A stretch of DNA of 64,000 nucleotides from Bradyrhizobium prioriisuperbiae (GCF_032397745.1 NZ_CP135921.1:4080501-4144500); one strand, 5' to 3'; numbered from the stretch's first letter, positions 26,138-35,185 are shown. The notes: generated from the letters alone by a model not told the origin. Numbers and translations: made by a program.

Positions 26138-28411
26138 ATGACCCCGCCTGAGCCGCCCGTCCCGACCCCGCACTCCGCCGGGCGCAATTCACTGGTTTTG
26201 ATCGTCTACACGTCGGCTATTTTCGTCAGCGCACTGCTGTTGTTTTCGGTGCAGCCGCTGTTTACCAAGATGGTGCTGCCGCGGCTCGGTGGCTCGCCGG
26301 CAGTGTGGTCGGTGGCGATGGTGTTCTTCCAGTCGCTGCTGCTGGCTGGCTATGCCTATGCGCACTTTCTCATGACCATCCGCAACCGGATGATTCCCGT
26401 CGTGGTGCATCTGGTGCTGCTGGTGGTGGCGCTGCTCACCTTGCCGCTGTCGATCGCAAGTGGTTGGGGCACTCCACCCTCGAGCGGTTATGCGATCTGG
26501 CTGCTCGGGCTGTTCGTGGTGTCGATCGGCCTGCCGTTCTTCGCGCTCGCGGCCAACAACCCGATGCTGCAGGCCTGGTTCGTGCGCACCGGGCATCCGG
26601 ACGGGCCCGACCCGTATTTTCTTTACGCCTCGTCCAATATCGGCAGTTTCCTGGCGCTGTTGTCCTATCCGGTGCTGCTGGAGCCGATGTTCACCCTGCG
26701 CACGCAGAACCTGGTGTGGACCGGCGGGTATGGCCTGCTGATCGTTCTGATCGCCGGCTGCGGCTTGCTGCTGTGGCGATCACCTGAGGTGGCCGTGACA
26801 GACATCGCGGCCGATACCGATGCACCGTCGCCGTCATGGTCGCCGCGGTTGCGCTGGATCTTTCTCGCCGCCGTGCCGTCGGGTCTGCTGATCGCGGTGA
26901 CGGTGCACATCTCGACCGACGTCGCCGCCGCTCCATTGCTCTGGGTGCTGCCGCTGTCGCTGTATCTGCTGACCTGGGTGCTGGTGTTCCAGTCGCGCCC
27001 CCTGTTGCCGCATGCCTGGATGCTGATGCTGCAGCCGCTGGCGATTGCCGGTGTCATCGTGCTGCTCGCCGTCGGCGGCGAGCAGAACCTGCTGCTGACG
27101 CTGGGCGGGCATCAGCTGTGCTTCTTCATCATCGCCATGGCCTGTCATGGCGAACTCGCCCGCACCCGTCCGCCGGCGCGTTATCTCACGGGGTTCTATG
27201 TCGCGCTGTCATTCGGTGGCATGATCGGCGGATTGTTCGCGGGCCTCGTGGCCCCGTTCACCTTCTCATGGGTGGCGGAATATCCGATCCTGCTGGTGCT
27301 GACAGCGCTGTGTCGGCCGCCGGAGGACGAACGCTGGCCGAACTGGAGCGGCCGGATCTGGGCCGTCATTGTCGGCGCTGCGGTCGCCCTGGTCGTGCTG
27401 GCCTACCAGAGCGGCACGATAACCACCTCGCTCATAGACAACCGTATCACCCTTGCCGCGGTTTTGGCGGTGATCTGCGTGCTGCTTGCGGTGGGGTTGC
27501 AGGCCAGCCGCTGGAAGGTTGCGGCGATGGTGGCGCTTGCCGTGGTGGTGATCCGCATCTATCCGGCGGACGAAGGGCGGGTCGAAACCGTGCGCAGCTT
27601 CTTCGGCGTGCACAAGATCGTCGAGACCCCCAACGGCCAGTATCACGTGCTGATGCACGGCACGACCATCCACGGCGCCGAGAAATTCCTCAACGACGAC
27701 GGAACGCCCGTCACCGGCCGTCCCGAACCGATCTCCTACTATCACAAGGATGGCGGCATCGGACAGGCAATCGAGGCGATCCGCGTGCGCAAGGGTGGCC
27801 CGATCCGGGTGGCGGTGATCGGGCTCGGTTCGGGGTCACTCACTTGCGCGGCGCAGCCGGGCGAGAACTGGACGTTCTTCGAGATCGACCAGACCATGGT
27901 CGACACCGCACGCGACCCCAAGCACTTTACCTTCATCCAGTCGTGCATGCCGGATCTACAGCCGGTGATGGGCGATGCACGGCTGACCTTCGCCAAGCAG
28001 CCGGACGGCATCTATGACCTGATCATTGTCGATGCCTATTCCTCCGATGCCATCCCGATTCATCTGGCGACCGAGGAGGCGATGGCGATCTACAAGCAGA
28101 AACTCGCGCCGCAGGGCGCGGTGGTGATGCATGTCTCCAACCGGCATCTGGAACTCGCCAGCGTGGTGGTCGGCATCGCCGACGAGAACGACATGAAGAG
28201 CTGGGTCTTCAATGAGGATTCCGGCCGCGACAACGAATACATCTTCTCCACCAATGTGGTGATCTCGGCGCGCGAGGAGGCGGATGTCGGTACGCTCGCC
28301 GCCAACAGCACCTGGGCGCTGACCGAGCCGGAAGACCACCAGCGGGTCTGGACCGACGATTATTCCAACGTGCTCGGCGCGGTGTGGCGCCGGCTGCGCG
28401 AGGGGGAATAG
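26138..28411 (+). CDS. Membrane protein fused to a spermidine synthase-like domain
   Basis: 757 residues. About the first 480 are a polytopic membrane domain with roughly 13 hydrophobic segments (VLIVYTSAIFVSALLLFSVQPLFTKMVLPRLGGSPAVW begins it), followed by a soluble domain (about 500-757) with the spermidine synthase/methyltransferase core VAVIGLGSGSLTCAAQPGENWTFFEIDQTMV and YDLIIVDAYSSDAIPIHLATEEAM. The polyamine-binding Asp pair seen in true spermidine synthase is only partly recognisable. This fused architecture is widespread in alphaproteobacteria, with unknown substrate. It is probably monocistronic, and hairpins follow it. Confidence 0.88.
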   Translation: MTPPEPPVPTPHSAGRNSLVLIVYTSAIFVSALLLFSVQPLFTKMVLPRLGGSPAVWSVAMVFFQSLLLAGYAYAHFLMTIRNRMIPVVVHLVLLVVALLTLPLSIASGWGTPPSSGYAIWLLGLFVVSIGLPFFALAANNPMLQAWFVRTGHPDGPDPYFLYASSNIGSFLALLSYPVLLEPMFTLRTQNLVWTGGYGLLIVLIAGCGLLLWRSPEVAVTDIAADTDAPSPSWSPRLRWIFLAAVPSGLLIAVTVHISTDVAAAPLLWVLPLSLYLLTWVLVFQSRPLLPHAWMLMLQPLAIAGVIVLLAVGGEQNLLLTLGGHQLCFFIIAMACHGELARTRPPARYLTGFYVALSFGGMIGGLFAGLVAPFTFSWVAEYPILLVLTALCRPPEDERWPNWSGRIWAVIVGAAVALVVLAYQSGTITTSLIDNRITLAAVLAVICVLLAVGLQASRWKVAAMVALAVVVIRIYPADEGRVETVRSFFGVHKIVETPNGQYHVLMHGTTIHGAEKFLNDDGTPVTGRPEPISYYHKDGGIGQAIEAIRVRKGGPIRVAVIGLGSGSLTCAAQPGENWTFFEIDQTMVDTARDPKHFTFIQSCMPDLQPVMGDARLTFAKQPDGIYDLIIVDAYSSDAIPIHLATEEAMAIYKQKLAPQGAVVMHVSNRHLELASVVVGIADENDMKSWVFNEDSGRDNEYIFSTNVVISAREEADVGTLAANSTWALTEPEDHQRVWTDDYSNVLGAVWRRLREGE

Positions 28412-28467
28412 GGGCAGATCGCTCCAAAACGCCCCGGGCTGCCCCCTGATCCAGATCTTGGGTCAGG
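28411..28467 (+). terminator. Two consecutive hairpins after the spermidine synthase fusion
   Basis: GGGGCAG (28411-28417) pairs with CTGCCCC (28439-28445). It is followed by CCTGATCCA/TGGGTCAGG (about 28445-28467), a stem of 8 bp with one mismatch. No T tract follows. They sit between the stop at 28411 and the PBP1A start at 28548. Confidence 0.4.
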
Positions 28468-28547
28468 AGGTCGCATTTCCGTTGCATTTTGGCATAATAA
28501 CGACTTTCGGTATTGATCTCAAAGCATTGCACCCCGGGGCTTAGATT

Positions 28548-31034
28548 ATGCGACTTTTGCTGCGATTGTTCGGCTTCCTGTTTGCGGCCGGAACGATCGT
28601 TTTCCTGGTCGGCGTCGCTGGCGCGGCCGCGATGATCTGGCAGTATTCGAAGGACCTGCCGGACTATTCCCAGCTCCAGAACTATGAACCGCCGGTCATG
28701 ACCCGCATCCATGCGGCCGACGGGTCGCTGCTTGCGGAATATTCCAAGGAGCGCCGGCTGTATCTGCCGATCCAGGCGATCCCCAAGCCGGTGATCAACG
28801 CGTTCCTCGCCGCCGAAGACAAGAATTTCTATGAGCACGGCGGCCTCGACTTCACGGGCCTCGCGCGTGCGGTGGTGCTTTATGTTCAGAACCTGGGCTC
28901 GAACCGGCGCCCGCAGGGCGCCTCGACCATCACCCAGCAGGTTGCCAAGAATTTCCTTCTGACCAACGAGGTGTCGTTCACCCGCAAGATCAAGGAAGCG
29001 CTGCTGGCGATGCGCATCGAGCGCGCCTATTCCAAGGACAGGATCCTCGAACTTTATCTCAACGAGATTTTTCTCGGCCTCAATGCCTACGGCATCGCCG
29101 CCGCCTCGCTGGTCTATTTCGACAAATCCGTCAACGATCTGACCGTCGCGGAGGCCGCTTATCTCGCGGCCCTGCCGAAAGCACCATCGAACCTGCATCC
29201 GGTGCGCAATCGCGATCGCGCCATCGAGCGCCGCAACTATGTGATCGACCGTCTCTTGGAAAACGGCTGGATCAAGCAGGCGGAGGCCGACAAGGCCCGC
29301 AAGGACCCGCTGGCCGTCACCAGCCGCTCCAATGCCGCGCACATTTTTGCCGGGGAATATTTCGCCGAGGAAGTCCGGCGGGACGTGTTCGAGCGGTACG
29401 GCGAAAAGAAGCTCTATGAGGGCGGCCTGTCGGTCCGCGCGACGCTCGATCCCAAGCTCCAGGTGATGGCGCGCAAGACCATGGCGGCCGGGCTTGTCAA
29501 TTACGACGAAGCGCAGGGCTGGCGCGGCGCGACCAGCAAGCTCGACATCTCCGGCGACTGGGGCCCGAAGCTTGCGGACGTGAAGTCGCTCAGTGACATT
29601 TCGCCGTGGCGCATGGCGGTGGTGCTGGAGACCAGCGACCAGTCGGCGCGGATCGGCTTCCAGCCGGGACGTGAGCTCGGCGGCGCCGTGTCGAAGGAGC
29701 GGCAGACCGGACTGATCACGCTCGACGGCGTGAGATGGGCGCGCCCGGTTTCAGGGGCGACGCGCGGCAAGGCGCCGACCTCGCTGATCCAGGTGCTGTC
29801 GCCCGGCGACGTCATCTATGTCGATCCGCTGCTGTCCAAGGATGGCAATGTGGTCGAGGGACAGTACCGCCTGCGTCAGGTTCCTGAAATCGCCGGCGCC
29901 ATGGTCGCGATGGACCCTTCGACCGGCCGCGTGCTAGCGATGGTCGGAGGCTTCTCCTTCGACCAGAGCCAGTTCAACCGCGCCACCCAGGCTTATCGGC
30001 AGCCCGGTTCGACATTCAAACCGATCGTCTATTCGGCGGCGATGGACAACGGCTATACGCCATCGACGGTGCTGATGGACGCGCCGATCGAGATCGATCA
30101 GGGACAAGGTTCGGACGTCTGGCGGCCGGAGAACTTCTCGACCGGCAAGTATCAGGGGCCGACGACGCTGCGCAACGCGCTGAAACATTCCCTGAACACC
30201 GTCACAGTGCGCCTGGCGCAGGATACCGGCATTCCATTGATTGCGGAGTATGCCAAGCGGTTCGGCATCTATGACGAACTGCCCAATTATCTGTCCTATG
30301 CGCTCGGCACCGGCGAAACCACGGTGATGCGCATGGTCACGGCCTACTCGATGATGGCCAATGGCGGGCGCCGCGTAAAGGCGACCTTGATCGATCGCAT
30401 TCAGGACCGTTATGGCCGCACCATCTTCAAGCATGATTCCCGCGAGTGCCGCGGCTGCGACGCGCCGGACGGCTGGAAGAACCAGTCTGAGCCGCAACTC
30501 GTGGACCGCCGCGAGCAGGTGCTGGACCCGATGACGGCCTATCAGATCACCTCGATGATGGAAGGCGTGGTGCAAGGCGGAACGGCGACGGTGATGCGGG
30601 AAGTGGGCAAGCCGATCGCCGGCAAGACCGGCACCACCAACGATGCAAAAGATCTTTGGTTCGTCGGCTTCTCGCCGGATCTCGTGATCGGTCTCTATCT
30701 CGGCTATGACAAGCCCCGCAGTCTGGGCAGAAACGCGCAAGCCGGCCGGACAGCGGCTCCGATCGCCAAGGATTTCATGAAGCTGGCGCTGGCCGGCAAG
30801 CCCGCGATTCCGTTTCACGTTCCTGCGGGGATCAGGCTGATCCGCGTCGATTCCAAGAGCGGCATGCGGGCTGGTCCCGGCGACAAGGCCATCCTGGAGG
30901 CCTTCAAGCCCGGGACGGCGCCCTCGGATAATTATGCGGCGATCGGCGTCACCGATAGCGACGGACGAACCCTGCAAATGTCGCCCGACGCCGATCGTGC
31001 CATCATCCGCCCTGGCACCGGCGGCCTGTATTAG
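28548..31034 (+). CDS. mrcA: Penicillin-binding protein 1A (bifunctional transglycosylase/transpeptidase)
   Basis: 828 residues, the length of alphaproteobacterial PBP1A. One membrane helix near the N-terminus (about 8-30) anchors it in the inner membrane. The glycosyltransferase-51 domain has catalytic Glu90 (AAEDKNFYEHGG) and QGASTITQQVAKN. The transpeptidase domain has the SxxK nucleophile Ser488 (GSTFK), SxN at 548-550 (HSLNT) and KTG at 693-695 (GKTGTTN). An OB-like insert lies between (about 300-430). It polymerises and cross-links peptidoglycan. Confidence 0.96.
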   Translation: MRLLLRLFGFLFAAGTIVFLVGVAGAAAMIWQYSKDLPDYSQLQNYEPPVMTRIHAADGSLLAEYSKERRLYLPIQAIPKPVINAFLAAEDKNFYEHGGLDFTGLARAVVLYVQNLGSNRRPQGASTITQQVAKNFLLTNEVSFTRKIKEALLAMRIERAYSKDRILELYLNEIFLGLNAYGIAAASLVYFDKSVNDLTVAEAAYLAALPKAPSNLHPVRNRDRAIERRNYVIDRLLENGWIKQAEADKARKDPLAVTSRSNAAHIFAGEYFAEEVRRDVFERYGEKKLYEGGLSVRATLDPKLQVMARKTMAAGLVNYDEAQGWRGATSKLDISGDWGPKLADVKSLSDISPWRMAVVLETSDQSARIGFQPGRELGGAVSKERQTGLITLDGVRWARPVSGATRGKAPTSLIQVLSPGDVIYVDPLLSKDGNVVEGQYRLRQVPEIAGAMVAMDPSTGRVLAMVGGFSFDQSQFNRATQAYRQPGSTFKPIVYSAAMDNGYTPSTVLMDAPIEIDQGQGSDVWRPENFSTGKYQGPTTLRNALKHSLNTVTVRLAQDTGIPLIAEYAKRFGIYDELPNYLSYALGTGETTVMRMVTAYSMMANGGRRVKATLIDRIQDRYGRTIFKHDSRECRGCDAPDGWKNQSEPQLVDRREQVLDPMTAYQITSMMEGVVQGGTATVMREVGKPIAGKTGTTNDAKDLWFVGFSPDLVIGLYLGYDKPRSLGRNAQAGRTAAPIAKDFMKLALAGKPAIPFHVPAGIRLIRVDSKSGMRAGPGDKAILEAFKPGTAPSDNYAAIGVTDSDGRTLQMSPDADRAIIRPGTGGLY

Positions 31035-31128
31035 AAGCAGGGATTAATCGGCCGGTTGCGTAAAATAGCCGGCTACTACCACCGCCCGGCGACGCAGACC
31101 TAACGTCATCCCACTTCCACGGTGGGTG

Positions 31129-31530
31129 ATGATGGGAACACGGCGCGCGCTGTCGATCGGGTTGGGATGTTGCGGCGCACTGCTGGCCGTCGATATCGCC
31201 GTTGCGCAAATGGCATTGCCAACAGCCAAGCCGCCTGATGGCGCTGTTCTGTTCAAGCAGCAGTGCGCCACCTGCCACACCACCAATCTCAGCGATGCAC
31301 AGCGGCAGGGCCCGCCGCTGGTGAAGATCGTCGGCCGCCAGGCCGGGACGGTCGAAGGCTTTCACTATTCGCCTGGCTTTTCCAAAGTCGGCTTCGCCTG
31401 GGATGACGGCAAGCTCGATGCCTGGTTGGCCAATCCGCAGGCGGTGATTCCCGGTGCGATCATGGCTTATCGACAGGCCAAACCCGAGGTCCGCGCCGCC
31501 ATCATCACCTATCTGAAGGACCTCAACTGA
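31129..31530 (+). CDS. Class I c-type cytochrome, electron acceptor for the GMC dehydrogenase
   Basis: 133 residues from ATG 31129 (GTG 31126 and ATG 31132 are also open). Signal peptide MMGTRRALSIGLGCCGALLAVDIAVA. Haem-binding CATCH (Cys46, Cys49, His50) and a distal Met in VIPGAIMAYRQAKPE; the spacing is that of a soluble monohaem cytochrome c. It ends at TGA 31528-31530, which overlaps the next ATG by one base. In three-subunit FAD dehydrogenases (gluconate, sorbitol, glucose types) a cytochrome passes electrons from the GMC subunit to the membrane, and this cytochrome heads the same operon here. Confidence 0.9.
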   Translation: MMGTRRALSIGLGCCGALLAVDIAVAQMALPTAKPPDGAVLFKQQCATCHTTNLSDAQRQGPPLVKIVGRQAGTVEGFHYSPGFSKVGFAWDDGKLDAWLANPQAVIPGAIMAYRQAKPEVRAAIITYLKDLN

Positions 31531-31925
31531 TGGCCAAGCCCGTCCACTCCATGATTCGTGTCCACGACGAGGCGAAGGCGCTCGATTTCTATGCCCGCGC
31601 ATTTGGGCTGCAGATCGCCGAGCGCATCGCGTTTCCTGATTTTGCGCTGATCTATCTGCGCCATCCGTCGTCGCCGTTCGAACTGGAGCTCACGGTCAAT
31701 TTCGATCGCAAGGAGCCGTATGTGCTCGGCGATGGTTACGGCCATCTCGCCGTGGTGGTCGACGACCTCGACACCGAGCATGCGCGCTTTGAACGGGAGA
31801 AACTCGCACCAGGGCCGCTGCGCGACTTCAAGCATGACGGCAAGACACTGGCCCGCTTCTTTTTCGTTGCGGATCCCGATGGCTACAAGATCGAAGTGAT
31901 CCAGAAGGGCGGGCGCTTCGGCTGA
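31530..31925 (+). CDS. VOC-family (glyoxalase I-like) protein
   Basis: 131 residues with the vicinal-oxygen-chelate repeat: SMIRVHDEAKALDFYARAFGLQIAER, then LELTVNF, GYGHLAVVVDDLDTEHARFER, and FFFVADPDGYKIEVIQKGGRF. Its metal ligands (His near residue 7, Glu in FELELTV, His in YGHLAVV, Glu in KIEVIQ) match lactoylglutathione lyase, and the length fits GloA. The ATG overlaps the cytochrome stop. It lies in the middle of the dehydrogenase operon, so it may detoxify a reactive 2-oxoaldehyde product of the oxidation, or simply be a hitch-hiking glyoxalase. Confidence 0.85.
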   Translation: MAKPVHSMIRVHDEAKALDFYARAFGLQIAERIAFPDFALIYLRHPSSPFELELTVNFDRKEPYVLGDGYGHLAVVVDDLDTEHARFEREKLAPGPLRDFKHDGKTLARFFFVADPDGYKIEVIQKGGRFG

Positions 31926-31965
31926 CGACTGAACCAAACAAATAAGCATGCAACGGAGGACACCC

Positions 31966-32514
31966 ATGAGAGAAGTCGATCGTCGCAGCAAGTACAGCCG
32001 CCGAATATTTCTGCAGGGTGCCGCGAGCGCGGTCCCGGTGGTCGCGGTCGCGACCGGTGCGTGCCTCAGCCTTGACGAAGCCTGGGCGGCGGATGCCACG
32101 ACATTGTCGCCGGCGACGTTGAAGACGCTGGTGAAGGTGGCGCGGGACATCTATCCGCACGACTTCCTGGTCGACAGCTATTACATCACCGCGATCAAGC
32201 CGTGGGATGGCAAGGCGGCAAAGGATCCGGCGGTCAAGAGCCTGCTGGAGGACGGCGTGCGCCGGCTCGATCAGGACGCCAGGGATAAGCACAAACTCGC
32301 TTATGCGCAGGTGCCGTGGGAGGCCGATCGTGTGGTGCTGCTGCAGGGCATCGAACAGACCACCTTCTTCAAGACGCTGCGCTCCGATCTCGTGGTCTCG
32401 CTCTACAACCAGGAGGAGGTGTGGCCGAAGTTCGGCTACGAGGGCTCGTCCGCCGAGCATGGTGGTTACATCAAACGCGGCTTCAACGACATCGACTGGC
32501 TGCCGAAGGTCTGA
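31966..32514 (+). CDS. Tat-exported small subunit of FAD dehydrogenase (gluconate 2-dehydrogenase subunit 3-like)
   Basis: 182 residues from ATG 31966, which has ACGGAGGAC upstream; ATG 31948 would extend by six residues. The twin-arginine signal YSRRIFLQG followed by AASAVPVVAVATGACLSL marks Tat export, as in the gamma subunit of FAD-dependent dehydrogenases, which carries the large GMC subunit across the membrane as a folded partner. The mature part has LKTLVKVARDIYPHDFLVDSYYI, as in gluconate 2-dehydrogenase subunit 3 domains, and LRSDLVVSLYNQEEVWPKFGYEGSSAEHGGYIKRGF. It is followed by the GMC gene with a spacer of 62 bases. Confidence 0.85.
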   Translation: MREVDRRSKYSRRIFLQGAASAVPVVAVATGACLSLDEAWAADATTLSPATLKTLVKVARDIYPHDFLVDSYYITAIKPWDGKAAKDPAVKSLLEDGVRRLDQDARDKHKLAYAQVPWEADRVVLLQGIEQTTFFKTLRSDLVVSLYNQEEVWPKFGYEGSSAEHGGYIKRGFNDIDWLPKV

Positions 32515-32576
32515 GCGCGTTCGCACGCTGTGTTGAGCGGCAAGACGTCGAGCAAAAAATCAGCTGGGAGGACATC

Positions 32577-34145
32577 ATGGCGAAATTCGATCTCAACGAC
32601 GATGGCGTGGTGATCATTGTCGGCTCCGGCGCCGGCGGCGGCACGCTCGGCAATGAACTGGCGCAGAAGGGCGTCAAGGTCGTGATTCTCGAAGCGGGAC
32701 CGCGCACGGAAAACCAGGACTTCATCAACAACGAGTGGGAGAGCTTTACGCAACTCGCCTGGACCGACATGCGCACCACCTCCGGCAACTGGCGCGTGGC
32801 GAAGGACTTCGCCAACCTGCCGGCCTGGATCGTGAAGTCGGTCGGCGGATCCACCGTGCACTGGGCCGGCGCGTCGCTGCGGTTCGACGAGCACGAATTC
32901 CGAATCCGTAGCGCCTACGGCAATGTGCCCGGCGCCAATCTGCTCGACTGGCCGATCACGCTCGCGGAGATGGATCCCTGGTACGCCAAGGCCGAGAACA
33001 AGATGGGCGTCACCCGCACCAACAACATTCCGGGGTTGCCGGGCAATAACAACTTCAAGGTGATGGAAGCGGGCGCCAAGAAGCTCGGCTACAAGGAGGT
33101 GCACACCGGCCACATGGCAATCAACTCCGAGCCGCGCGACGGCCGCGGCGCATGCCAGCAGATCGGCTTCTGCTTCCAGGGCTGCAAGTCCGGCGCCAAG
33201 TGGTCGACGCTCTATACGGAAATTCCGAAAGGCGAGGCGACCGGCAATCTCGAAGTTCGCCCCAACAGCATGGCGCTGAAGATCGAGCATGACGCGGCCG
33301 GCAAGGTGACCGCCGTGATCTATGCGGACGAAGCCGGCAAGACCCAGCGGCAGAAGGCGCGCATCGTGGCGGTGGCCGGCAACTCGATCGAAAGCCCGCG
33401 GCTGTTGCTCAACAGTGCGTCGAACATGTTTTCCGACGGCCTTGCCAACAGCTCCGGCCAGGTCGGCCGCAACTACATGCGGCACATGACCGGCAGCGTC
33501 TATGCATCATTCGAGAAGTCGGTGCACATGTATCGTGGCACCACCATGGCCGGCATCATCCGCGATGAAGCCAAACATGATCCGTCCCGCGGCTTCATGG
33601 GCGGCTATGAGATGGAAACGCTGTCGCTGGGACTGCCGTTCATGGCCGCGTTCCTCAATCCCGGCGCCTGGGGTCGCAGCTTCACCAGCGCGATGGAGAC
33701 CTATCCGCGGATGGCCGGGATGTGGCTGGTGGGCGAGGACATGCCGCAGGAGACCAATCGCATTACGCTCGATCCGAAAGCCAAGGACAAGTTCGGCCTG
33801 CCGGTCGCCAGCGTGCATTACGACGATCATCCCAACGATATCGCGATGCGCGATCATGCCTACAGGCAGGGGTCGGCGGTCTATGAAGCGATCGGGGCGA
33901 CGGTCACCTATCCGACCACGCCTTACCCGTCGACCCACAACATGGGCACCAATCGCATGAGTGCGAAGGCGCGCGACGGCGTGGTCAACAAGTTCGGGCA
34001 GGCGCACGACGTCAAGAATCTGTTCGTCTCCGACGGCAGCCAGTTCACCAGCGGGGCTGCGTGCAATCCGACGCTGACCATTGTCGCACTGGCGATTCGC
34101 CAGGCCGATCACATCGCCGGTGCGATGCAGAAGAAGGAAATTTGA
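32577..34145 (+). CDS. GMC-family FAD-dependent dehydrogenase, large subunit
   Basis: 522 residues from ATG 32577, which follows GGGAGGACATC. The FAD Rossmann motif VVIIVGSGAGGGTLGNELAQKGVKVVILEAG is near the N-terminus. A Cys cluster GACQQIGFCFQGCKSGAKW (C-x5-C-x3-C) lies where related dehydrogenases carry a 3Fe-4S cluster. The C-terminal GMC block has the catalytic His (STHNMGTNR), then LFVSDGSQFTSGAACNPTLTIVALAIRQADHI, where Asn of ACNPTLT is the second active-site residue. It oxidises an alcohol or sugar in the periplasm with the upstream Tat subunit and cytochrome c. It lacks its own signal peptide, as expected if exported with the small subunit. Confidence 0.93.
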   Translation: MAKFDLNDDGVVIIVGSGAGGGTLGNELAQKGVKVVILEAGPRTENQDFINNEWESFTQLAWTDMRTTSGNWRVAKDFANLPAWIVKSVGGSTVHWAGASLRFDEHEFRIRSAYGNVPGANLLDWPITLAEMDPWYAKAENKMGVTRTNNIPGLPGNNNFKVMEAGAKKLGYKEVHTGHMAINSEPRDGRGACQQIGFCFQGCKSGAKWSTLYTEIPKGEATGNLEVRPNSMALKIEHDAAGKVTAVIYADEAGKTQRQKARIVAVAGNSIESPRLLLNSASNMFSDGLANSSGQVGRNYMRHMTGSVYASFEKSVHMYRGTTMAGIIRDEAKHDPSRGFMGGYEMETLSLGLPFMAAFLNPGAWGRSFTSAMETYPRMAGMWLVGEDMPQETNRITLDPKAKDKFGLPVASVHYDDHPNDIAMRDHAYRQGSAVYEAIGATVTYPTTPYPSTHNMGTNRMSAKARDGVVNKFGQAHDVKNLFVSDGSQFTSGAACNPTLTIVALAIRQADHIAGAMQKKEI

Positions 34146-34152
34146 CGCGAGT

Positions 34153-34230
34153 GTAGCCCGGATGAGCGGAGCGATATCCGGGAACTGATTGCGCACTTGA
34201 CCCGGATGTCGCTCCGCTCATCCGGGCTAC
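34153..34230. repeat. REP-like palindrome (GTAGCCCGGATGAGCGGAGCGA type)
   Basis: GTAGCCCGGATGAGCGGAG at 34153-34171 and its inverse complement (CTCCGCTCATCCGGGCTAC, ending 34230) flank a spacer, with inner ATATCCGGG and CCCGGATGT paired as well. It follows the GMC gene and probably stabilises or ends its transcript. The sequence family is one common in Bradyrhizobium-like genomes. Confidence 0.85.
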
Positions 34231-34251
34231 TGACTGACAACTCGCTTGGAT

Positions 34252-34572
34252 TTACTCCGCCGCCACCAGCGCAGGCTTCGCACCGTCGCGAAACTCCGGC
34301 GGCAAAATCGCGGGCGTGTTGGAGCGATAGATCACGCAGGAACAGCGCAGCAGCGAGGCGAAATTATTGACCTCGCCGTGGTGTTCGAGCACTTCGTCAT
34401 AGAGCGCGCTGAGGAATTTCGCGAGGCTCAAGCCTTCCTTGGCTGCCATTTCCTCCAGCGTGTCCCAGAACGACAGCTCCAGACGGATGGAGGTCGCATG
34501 GCGGCCGATCCGGATGGATCGGGTTTGGGATTCATAGTCGCGCTGCGGCTGGTGAGCGAACACCTTGCACAT
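34252..34572 (-). CDS. Ribbon-helix-helix protein, first of two paralogues
   Basis: 106 residues. The first part YESQTRSIRIGRHATSIRLELSFWDTLEEMAAKEGLSLAKFLSALYDEV has the ribbon-helix-helix pattern (beta strand RSIRIGRHATSIRLE, then two helices), of the short RHH_4-type DNA-binding proteins. The C-terminal half (EVNNFASLLRCSCVIYRSNTPA) is conserved with its twin. A transcriptional-regulator or antitoxin-like function is likely; no toxin gene is adjacent. It starts with ATG 34572 behind GGAGG (34581-34585) and a promoter that is nearly identical to that of its paralogue at 34799. Confidence 0.85.
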   Translation of the reverse strand: MCKVFAHQPQRDYESQTRSIRIGRHATSIRLELSFWDTLEEMAAKEGLSLAKFLSALYDEVLEHHGEVNNFASLLRCSCVIYRSNTPAILPPEFRDGAKPALVAAE

Positions 34573-34608
34573 GAACGTATCCTCCGAGTCTTTATATCTT
34601 TTCTAAAC

Positions 34609-34640
34609 GATATACTGCCTCGGAGGCCGTCACAAATATT
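34609..34640 (-). promoter_or_regulatory. Promoter of the first ribbon-helix-helix gene
   Basis: Reading the minus strand: AAATATTTGTGA then 15 bases and TATATC, at the same relative place as in the second paralogue (35154-35185). The -10-like TATATC and the -35-like TTTGTG are conserved in both, and both leaders carry CCGAGGATACGT or TCGGAGGATACG just before the start. Confidence 0.55.
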
Positions 34641-34798
34641 TCCAGCAGCTTGTGCGGGATCGTCTTCCCGAGAGATGCGCGATGTGGGTGCGTTGCCCGC
34701 GCTTTTACGCTCTGCACGACGCAACCATACTCATGCGCCGGACGCCCTCTCGGACGTCGCGCGACAGGTGTGATGCGCGGATTGCGTCGTCCCGGCGT

Positions 34799-35116
34799 CT
34801 ATTCCGCGGCGATGATCACGGGGTCCGGGCGATGCAGACCCGGCGGCAGGTTTTCCAGGCTGCTTGAGCGGTAGATCAGGCAGGAGCAGCGCAGCAGCGA
34901 GGCGAAGTTGTTGACCTCGCCATGCAGTTCCAGGACCTCGTTGTGAAGCTTGGTCAGGAATTTTGCGAGGCTCATGCCCTCCCGGCTGGCGATCTCTTCC
35001 AGCGTGTCCCAGAACGACATCTCCAACCGGATCGACGTACATTGGCCGCCGATGCGCAATGAGCGCGTCTGGAACGCGTAGTCACGTTGCGCCTGATGGG
35101 AAAAGAGCGTGCACAT
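34799..35116 (-). CDS. Ribbon-helix-helix protein, second paralogue
   Basis: 105 residues, clearly homologous to the protein at 34252-34572 over its whole length (for instance SIRLEMSFWDTLEEIASREGMSLAKFLTKLHNEVLELHGEVNNFASLLRCSCLIYRS). The positions that differ are mostly in the N-terminal dozen residues (HQAQRDYAFQTRSLRIGGQ) and the C-terminal tail. The two genes are in tandem on the same strand, 226 bases apart, so they arose by local duplication and have kept both coding and promoter sequence. Roles as a hetero- or homodimeric repressor pair are inference. Confidence 0.85.
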   Translation of the reverse strand: MCTLFSHQAQRDYAFQTRSLRIGGQCTSIRLEMSFWDTLEEIASREGMSLAKFLTKLHNEVLELHGEVNNFASLLRCSCLIYRSSSLENLPPGLHRPDPVIIAAE

Positions 35117-35153
35117 GACGTATCCTCGGATGTCTTATTGTCTTTGGAAGAAC

Positions 35154-35185
35154 GTTATACTGGCTTGGCGACTCTCACAATATTT
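35154..35185 (-). promoter_or_regulatory. Promoter of the second ribbon-helix-helix gene
   Basis: Minus strand: AAATATTGTGA, 15 bases, then TATAAC, aligned with the promoter of the first paralogue. The match covers the -35-like and -10-like boxes and the CAG before the -10, while the spacer bases between differ. Confidence 0.55.
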
